Assembly (NCBI RefSeq): GCF_902158555.1
Contig: NZ_CABGGS010000012.1
Span: forward strand, 172,880-236,879
DNA: 64,000 bases
Reading direction: 5' to 3'
Origin: Klebsiella spallanzanii
GTDB taxonomy: Bacteria > Pseudomonadota > Gammaproteobacteria > Enterobacterales > Enterobacteriaceae
In this document: in pieces, positions 59,503 through 64,000 of the stretch
Numbering within the stretch: position 1 is the first letter of the stretch
Layout: each line of letters begins with the position of its first letter
Program-made: the position numbers and the translations under genes
Notes under the pieces: model-generated
Seen by the model: only the letters and a program-made list of their open reading frames with translations
Told to the model about the DNA's origin: nothing
Databases searched by the model: none

Positions 59503-60468
59503 ATGATGAAAAAAGAGACAACCTCAACACCGCATGATGCGGTTTTTAAACAGTTTTTATCTCACCCCGATTGCGCCAGGGACTTTATCGCGATACACCT
59601 GCCCGCTTCGCTGCGTCAGTTGTGCGATCTGCAAACGCTCAGGCTGGAGTCCGGTAGCTTTATTGAAGCCGATTTACGTGCCAGCTATTCCGACGTGCTG
59701 TGGTCCTTGAACACCAGCGATGGCGATGGCTATATCTACGTAGTGATTGAACATCAGAGCACACCGGATGCCCATATGGCGTTCAGGCTGATGCGCTATG
59801 CGTTAGCCGCCATGCAGCGCCATCTGGACGCTGGGCACAAAACGCTGCCGCTGGTGGTGCCGATGCTGTTCTATCACGGCGCTAAAAGCCCTTACCCCTT
59901 CTCGCTGTGCTGGCTGGATGAGTTTGCCGATGCAATTACCGCGCGTCAGCTCTATGCCGCCGCTTTCCCGCTGGTGGATATCACCGTGGTGCCGGATGAC
60001 GAAATCATGCAGCACCGTCGCATAGCGCTGCTGGAACTGATCCAAAAGCATATCCGCCAGCGTGATTTACTTGGCCTGGTGGAAAAGTTAGCCGAGCTGT
60101 TGGTTAAAGGTTGCGCTAATGACAGCCAGATGAAAGCGCTGTTTAATTACATGCTGCAGTGTGGAGATGAGCCTCGTTTTACTGAATTTCTTCACGAGGC
60201 TGCACGACGCGTTCCTCAACATAAGGAGACACTGATGACCATTGCGGAAAGACTACGGCAGGAAGGGAGACAAGAGGGCAAGTTGGAGGGCAAGTTGGAG
60301 GGCAAGTTAGAAGGTAAACAAGAGGGTAAACAAGAAGAAGCGTTGCGTATTGCTCGTTCATGTCTGGCGCAGGGGTTTGAGCGCGAGCTGGTAAGGGCTG
60401 TTTGTCAGCTATCAGATGACGATATGAAGATGCTGCAAACTCAGGTCGCAGCATCTTCATCCAGATAA
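59503..60468 (+). CDS. Rpn-family recombination-promoting nuclease (PD-(D/E)XK)
   Basis: 321 residues. The catalytic core of the transposase_31/Rpn nuclease is visible: [10 protein letters not shown] near the N-terminus, YSDVLW (Asp64), then [11 protein letters not shown] with Glu83 and Gln85 (E-x-Q), and [14 protein letters not shown]. The C-terminal part after residue 244 is a Gly/Glu/Lys repeat linker (six EGKL-like tetrapeptides) and a short helical domain. Family members cut DNA and in E. coli act in phage defence. Encodes a second protein from an internal start at 60235. First codons ATG ATG. Confidence 0.92.
   Translation: MMKKETTSTPHDAVFKQFLSHPDCARDFIAIHLPASLRQLCDLQTLRLESGSFIEADLRASYSDVLWSLNTSDGDGYIYVVIEHQSTPDAHMAFRLMRYALAAMQRHLDAGHKTLPLVVPMLFYHGAKSPYPFSLCWLDEFADAITARQLYAAAFPLVDITVVPDDEIMQHRRIALLELIQKHIRQRDLLGLVEKLAELLVKGCANDSQMKALFNYMLQCGDEPRFTEFLHEAARRVPQHKETLMTIAERLRQEGRQEGKLEGKLEGKLEGKQEGKQEEALRIARSCLAQGFERELVRAVCQLSDDDMKMLQTQVAASSSR
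60235..60468 (+). CDS. Internal short Rpn product (probable intragenic antitoxin RpnS)
   Basis: Within the rpn gene, ATG 60235 is in frame (codon 245) and has a strong ribosome site AAGGAG at 60223-60228, six bases before it, stronger than that of the full-length start. It would give 77 residues beginning [11 protein letters not shown] and containing only the repeat linker and C-terminal helices. Work on E. coli Rpn genes, as I recall it, shows such internal products that neutralise the full-length toxic nuclease. Confidence 0.8.
   Translation: MTIAERLRQEGRQEGKLEGKLEGKLEGKQEGKQEEALRIARSCLAQGFERELVRAVCQLSDDDMKMLQTQVAASSSR
60274..60333 (+). repeat. Five 12-bp tandem repeats in the rpn gene
   Basis: GAGGGCAAGTTG at 60274-60285 and 60286-60297, then GAGGGCAAGTTA, GAAGGTAAACAA and GAGGGTAAACAA to 60333; a degenerate unit (EGRQ, 60262-60273) precedes. 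Each unit encodes EGKL or EGKQ. In-frame repeats of this kind can change in number by slippage without breaking the gene. Confidence 0.92.
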
Positions 60469-60471
60469 TCG

Positions 60472-61374
60472 TCAGGCTGTTTTAACTCTACGCCGCGAAT
60501 CCATGGCGATCAGCACCACCGACGAGAGAATCAACAGCGTGCCCAGCCAGTCCGGGAGGGTAAAGGTGATGCCGAGCAGCAGCAGAGAGAGCAGGGCGCT
60601 GCTCAGCGGCTCCGCGCAGCTGAGAATTCCCGCCTTTGCGCCGCCAATCTTCTGCGCGCCGTTCAGGTAGAGGCTGAAGGTCAGCGACGTACCGATAACC
60701 ACCAGATAGAAAAATGCCAGCAGCAGGCTGCCGTTAACCACAAAATGGTTGCCCTGTCCGGCGTAGAACGGCAGCAACATGGCGCCGCCGAGCAGCATGC
60801 TCCAGCCGACGATCGGCAGCGTGCCGTAGCGGGCAATCAGCGTTGAAGGATAAGTGGTATAGAAGGCGGCAGCAAACGCCGAGGCGATACCCCAAAATAA
60901 CGCGGCGGGGGAAATCGACAGCGTCGTCGGATTGCCATGGGTGACCAGCAGGAAAGTGCCCGCCAGCGAAGTGCCGATAGCCGCCAGCACCAGCGGACTG
61001 GGGCGCGTTTTTCGGGCGATAGCAAACCAGGCGACGATAATCGTCGGCGACAGGAACTGCAGTACCGTCGCGGTGGCAGCGTTGGATTTCTCGATAGTCA
61101 TCAGGAAGGTGTACTGCACGGTGAGCGCGCCGAACAGCGAGAAGATCAGCAGGCTAATCGCATCTTTGCGGTTTTGCAGAACGCGAAATATTTTGTCGCC
61201 ATGAACGAACGAGAGCATCAGAAGAATCAGACCCGCGAACAACAGGCGCGTCATGGTCAGAAACGGCGATGACATCTGACTTTGCTGCATAATATATTGC
61301 GCACAGACGCCGGAACTGCCCCACAGCACGGCGGCTATTAGTACGTTCAGCATCCCTTTTTTGCTGGAGCCCAT
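60472..61374 (-). CDS. yicL: YicL, EamA-family inner-membrane transporter
   Basis: 300 residues, ten membrane helices in two EamA repeats. Long identical stretches with E. coli YicL, such as [40 protein letters not shown] and [19 protein letters not shown]. Function unknown; carboxylate/amino-acid or drug export is usual in the family. Its stop is three bases from the converging rpn stop. The 160 bases to ccdB hold nothing certain. Confidence 0.92.
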   Translation of the reverse strand: MGSSKKGMLNVLIAAVLWGSSGVCAQYIMQQSQMSSPFLTMTRLLFAGLILLMLSFVHGDKIFRVLQNRKDAISLLIFSLFGALTVQYTFLMTIEKSNAATATVLQFLSPTIIVAWFAIARKTRPSPLVLAAIGTSLAGTFLLVTHGNPTTLSISPAALFWGIASAFAAAFYTTYPSTLIARYGTLPIVGWSMLLGGAMLLPFYAGQGNHFVVNGSLLLAFFYLVVIGTSLTFSLYLNGAQKIGGAKAGILSCAEPLSSALLSLLLLGITFTLPDWLGTLLILSSVVLIAMDSRRRVKTA

Positions 61375-61534
61375 CTTTCCCTCAAGTGAAATATCGCAAA
61401 AGCGGCATCATAACATGAGCGCGTCCGGGCGGCGGGGCAGGAAATGGTAGTTGGAGTATTTGGTATGCTGGTTCGCTGCCATCGCGGCGAAAGAACCCAA
61501 AGTTTGGCTATGCGCCGCGTAATCTTGAAGCGAG

Positions 61535-61843
61535 TTAGATCCCGTCGAAAAGAAAATCCATTGATGCTTTAACGACTTCACGCTGGTGATTCAGATTACA
61601 GACTTCTTCACCCAGAACACGATGCGGGATACTGGCGAGTTCGTGGGTCATCACGACGTACTCTTCCCCTTCTACGGTGACAACTGGTGTTAAACGATCG
61701 GCACGTGGACCTTTATAATTTATCAGTGGAAACAGTGGGATCACGACCCGAGTATTACGCTTACCGATAATGTCACTTTGTACATCAAGGAGGTAAGGAT
61801 ATGCAGCAATTCGACCTGTATTTTTATAAACGTAATACTGCAT
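61535..61843 (-). CDS. ccdB: CcdB-type toxin
   Basis: 102 residues (F-plasmid CcdB 101). DVQSDIIGKRNTRVVIPLFP, PVVTVEGEEYVVMTHELASIP and LGEEVCNL follow the family. CcdB poisons DNA gyrase. The C-terminal residues needed for killing in F CcdB are Trp99-Gly100-Ile101; here the end is FDGI, so Gly and Ile are kept but Trp is Asp100. It may be a weaker or altered toxin. Two bases after ccdA. Confidence 0.9.
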   Translation of the reverse strand: MQYYVYKNTGRIAAYPYLLDVQSDIIGKRNTRVVIPLFPLINYKGPRADRLTPVVTVEGEEYVVMTHELASIPHRVLGEEVCNLNHQREVVKASMDFLFDGI

Positions 61844-61845
61844 AT

Positions 61846-62082
61846 TCAGAACGTCCTGTATTCGTCAGAAAGAAGTCCGTTTTCCTCTGTTAAATCATTT
61901 AGATAGTCGATTGCCTGGGCATTTTCTTTTTGCCAACGGGCTAATTCGAGGCTGTGAATTTCGCTTTTTAGGGCGTTAGTCAACGTTAGAGAAAGATTAA
62001 TGCCGACCTCACGGGCCTGTTTGACCAGGACAGGGTCCAGCGTCACGCTGACGTTCTGTTTATTGCGTTTTGCGGTTGGCAT
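61846..62082 (-). CDS. ccdA: CcdA-type antitoxin
   Basis: 78 residues. An N-terminal ribbon-helix-helix domain (QNVSVTLDPVLVKQAREVGINLSLTL, shown in part) for DNA binding and dimerisation, and a C-terminal tail (RWQKENAQAIDYLNDLTEENGLLSDEYR) that resembles the CcdB-binding tail of CcdA (RW..EN). Antitoxin-first order. Two palindromes precede the start. Confidence 0.92.
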   Translation of the reverse strand: MPTAKRNKQNVSVTLDPVLVKQAREVGINLSLTLTNALKSEIHSLELARWQKENAQAIDYLNDLTEENGLLSDEYRTF

Positions 62083-62093
62083 GGGAATCTCCT

Positions 62094-62119
62094 GTGTAGT
62101 CTACACGTGTAGATTACAC
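62094..62119. promoter_or_regulatory. Tandem operators of ccdAB
   Basis: GTGTAGTCTACAC (62094-62106, perfect palindrome around one base) and GTGTAGATTACAC (62107-62119, near-palindrome) lie head to tail 12 bases upstream of the ccdA start. The spacing suits cooperative binding of CcdA or CcdA-CcdB complexes. Confidence 0.8.
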
Positions 62120-62130
62120 GTAAATAAATT

Positions 62131-62150
62131 AACCCGCCATTCGGCGGGTT
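62131..62150. terminator. Hairpin between murP and ccdA
   Basis: AACCCGCC (62131-62138), four-base loop, GGCGGGTT (62143-62150). It lies 36 bases after the murP stop on the minus strand; flanks are AT-rich. Likely terminates the murQP transcript before the ccd promoter. Confidence 0.75.
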
Positions 62151-62186
62151 AAAAAATGTTCAAGCTTTATGTATAAGACGTGCGTC

Positions 62187-63620
62187 TTAGCTCAAATCAA
62201 CGTTTTTACTGCCAAACAGCCAGGTGAGGGCAAATCCGCAAAGATAAGAGACCGCCAGCCCGGCGGCATATACCGCCATTCCGGCGTAGATACCGCTGCC
62301 GGAGGTCATTAGCGGCAGCGCCACCAGCCCGGAGGGGCCAAACACCGTATTCAGGCCGACCGGAAGCCCCATCCAGGCGATCAGCCCGAGGAAGAAACCG
62401 CCGCAGGCACCGCCGAGGCAGGCGGTAATAAACGGCTTCATGCGCGGCAGCGTCACGCCATAAATCAGCGGTTCGCCGATACCGAGGAAGCCGGGAATAA
62501 TCGCCCCTTTAATCTGAGTACGCAGCAGAGAGCCGTGCTTCGCCCGCCAGAACAGCGCCAGCGCTGCGCCCACCTGCCCGGCTCCGGCCATCGCCAGAAT
62601 CGGGAACAGCGAGTTAAACCCTTGCGCATCCACCAGCGCGAAGTAGACCGGCACAAAGCCCTGATGTACGCCGAACATCACCGCCAGCAGGAACAGACCG
62701 GCCAGCACCGCAGAGCCGAACGGGTTGCCGTTGAGATGCAGGAATAGCCACGACATTCCGGTAAACAGCCAGCCGCCTATAGGCATAATCACGATAAAGG
62801 TGACTGCACCCATAATCAGCAGCGTTACGGCTGAGGTGAGGATCATATCGAGGTTTGCGGGCATCACCCGGCGCACTTGTTTTTCCACCCATGCGCCAAT
62901 AATTGAGGCGATCAGCACGCCGATAATATTGCCGCGCGGGTCGATACCGTGGCCGAAGAAAGTTGAGATCCCGGAGTAGAAACCGCTGGTCGCCTCCGGG
63001 TTGTAGCCGAGAACAAACAGCGCAGCGATGATGGCTCCGTTGACTCCGGAACCGCCGAACGCTTTCTGCGCGTTATAGCCAATCAGGATGCTCAGAAAAG
63101 TAAACATTCCCTTGCTGAACACCTTCATATAGCCGATCAGCGCCACCACCGTGGCGTTCGGATGGGCGTTTTCCAGCACAAATATCTGCTCCGCCAGGGT
63201 CGCAAACCCCAGCAGCAGGCCGACGGCGATAAAACCGGGGATCAGCGGGGTGAAAATGGTGGCGAATTTGGCGAGGAATTTTTGAATGCTGCTGGTTTGC
63301 TTGCTCTTTAGCGCCTGTTTTTTCTCGGCGGCGACATCGGCCAGCGATGGCGCATCCGCCGGGGCGTCTTCCAGTAACGCGTTCATCATTTCCGCTGCGG
63401 TTTGCGCCTTGCCGGGGCCAAGCACCACCTGGAACTGCTCATCGCTGACAATAACCCCCATCACGCCTTCAATCTGGCGGATGGCGGCGCTATCGGCCTG
63501 TGATTCATCGTGCAAGGTCAGGCGCAGCCGGGTCATACAGTTGCCCGCCTGCGCGACGTTTCCAGCCCCGCCAACATGGTGAAGGATCCGCGCTATCATC
63601 TCTTTATTTATTTTTGCCAT
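62187..63620 (-). CDS. murP: PTS N-acetylmuramic acid IIBC component
   Basis: 477 residues (E. coli 474). N-terminal IIB domain with phosphorylated Cys28 ([11 protein letters not shown]), a linker, and a ten-helix IIC domain (about 115-470) with the [14 protein letters not shown] motif. Imports MurNAc as its 6-phosphate using IIA-Glc. Follows murQ by 25 bases on the same strand. Confidence 0.95.
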   Translation of the reverse strand: MAKINKEMIARILHHVGGAGNVAQAGNCMTRLRLTLHDESQADSAAIRQIEGVMGVIVSDEQFQVVLGPGKAQTAAEMMNALLEDAPADAPSLADVAAEKKQALKSKQTSSIQKFLAKFATIFTPLIPGFIAVGLLLGFATLAEQIFVLENAHPNATVVALIGYMKVFSKGMFTFLSILIGYNAQKAFGGSGVNGAIIAALFVLGYNPEATSGFYSGISTFFGHGIDPRGNIIGVLIASIIGAWVEKQVRRVMPANLDMILTSAVTLLIMGAVTFIVIMPIGGWLFTGMSWLFLHLNGNPFGSAVLAGLFLLAVMFGVHQGFVPVYFALVDAQGFNSLFPILAMAGAGQVGAALALFWRAKHGSLLRTQIKGAIIPGFLGIGEPLIYGVTLPRMKPFITACLGGACGGFFLGLIAWMGLPVGLNTVFGPSGLVALPLMTSGSGIYAGMAVYAAGLAVSYLCGFALTWLFGSKNVDLS

Positions 63621-63645
63621 TGCAGATTACCTTGTTAGTCAGCGG

Positions 63646-64000
63646 TCAGGAGTGGCTCAACGCCTTGCGGATATAGCCATTATTTTTTGCCAGCAGCGCC
63701 TGGGCTTCTGTGGCGCTTAAATCAGCCAGCACCATCACAATCGCCGTTTTGCAGTGGCGACCGCAGGCATCCAGCGCGTTTTGCGCCGTCGCGCGGTCAC
63801 ATTCGGTGGCCTCCATGACGATAGAAACCTGGCGCTCAATAAGCTTGGCGTTGGTCGCTTCAACGTCCACCATCAGGTTGCTGTAGACCTTGCCGATGCG
63901 GATCATTGCCCCGGTGGAAATCATGTTCAGTACCAGCTTCTGCGCGGTACCGGCCTTCAGACGGCTTGAACCGGTGACAACTTCTGGGCCGACCACCGGC
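63646..64000 (-). CDS. murQ: N-acetylmuramic acid 6-phosphate etherase, C-terminal part (5' end outside window)
   Basis: The last ~118 residues of a SIS-domain lyase, open to the window edge. [20 protein letters not shown] (the sugar-phosphate-binding [11 protein letters not shown]) and the helical C-terminus with [16 protein letters not shown] are typical of MurQ. It removes lactate from MurNAc 6-phosphate to give GlcNAc 6-phosphate. First of the murQP pair; the murR regulator would lie further right. Confidence 0.96.
   Translation of the reverse strand, partial: PVVGPEVVTGSSRLKAGTAQKLVLNMISTGAMIRIGKVYSNLMVDVEATNAKLIERQVSIVMEATECDRATAQNALDACGRHCKTAIVMVLADLSATEAQALLAKNNGYIRKALSHS

Overview
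This window is a contiguous stretch of chromosome from a member of the Enterobacteriaceae. It follows the Escherichia coli gene order from gyrB to the yicL/yicS neighbourhood (gyrB-yidA-dgo-yidRQ-ibpAB-yidEP-glv-yidLKJHGF-emrD-ilvBN-uhpABCT-yicN-nepI), but it is re-ordered and interrupted by accessory genes. Salmonella-type phnRSTUV-phnWX, Klebsiella-type 6-phospho-alpha-glucoside genes, fairly high GC and Klebsiella/Enterobacter-style REP elements suggest the Klebsiella/Raoultella/Enterobacter/Kosakonia group. I cannot fix the genus from the sequence alone. gyrB at the left edge places the window near oriC.

Region by region. (1) 1-8.4 kb: the end of gyrB, yidA, the complete D-galactonate operon dgoRKADT, yidR and yidQ. 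(2) 8.5-12.4 kb: small heat-shock genes ibpA/ibpB with a sigma-32 promoter and RNA-thermometer leaders, a dinD gene absent from this place in E. coli, and yidE. (3) 12.3-22 kb: yidP with an intact 6-phospho-alpha-glucoside PTS/hydrolase pair, then yidL/yidK/yidJ (AraC regulator, sodium symporter, sulfatase) and yidHGF. (4) 22-33.2 kb: D-serine deaminase system dsdA-dsdX-dsdC and the 2-aminoethylphosphonate system phnVUTS-phnR-phnWX. The phn part carries two matching operators and a 125-bp-period REP/BIME array. (5) 33.2-42 kb: an accessory GH42 beta-galactosidase/AraC-like/MFS locus, nepI, a HigBA-type toxin-antitoxin pair, an SRPBCC protein, yicN and a LysR regulator. (6) 42-47.1 kb: the glucose-6-phosphate uptake system uhpTCBA. 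(7) 47.1-54.2 kb: an AT-rich membrane-protein insertion, ilvBN with the ivbL leader peptide and attenuator, the istR/tisB SOS toxin-antitoxin locus, a frameshifted GNAT gene, an EamA transporter and emrD. (8) 54.2-64 kb: a lactose/cellobiose-family PTS with outer-membrane porin and LacI regulator, yicS, an Rpn-type nuclease gene with an internal second gene, yicL, a chromosomal ccdAB pair, murP and the 3' part of murQ.

Most of the content is scavenging: uptake and catabolism of galactonate, alpha-glucosides, perhaps sulfated compounds, D-serine, aminoethylphosphonate, beta-galactosides, hexose phosphates, beta-glucoside-like sugars and MurNAc. Each system sits beside its own regulator, and operators can often be read from the sequence. 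Scattered through it are selfish or defence modules (HigBA, TisB/IstR, Rpn with internal antitoxin, CcdAB, DinD).

The observations most worth following up are the internal start in the rpn gene, the AraC-like/GH42 locus with AraC-type half-sites, the SPASM-only YidF beside a Cys-type sulfatase, four copies of one intergenic inverted-repeat element (one in the ilvB leader), the BIME array in the phn cluster, and a CcdB whose conserved C-terminal Trp is replaced by Asp.
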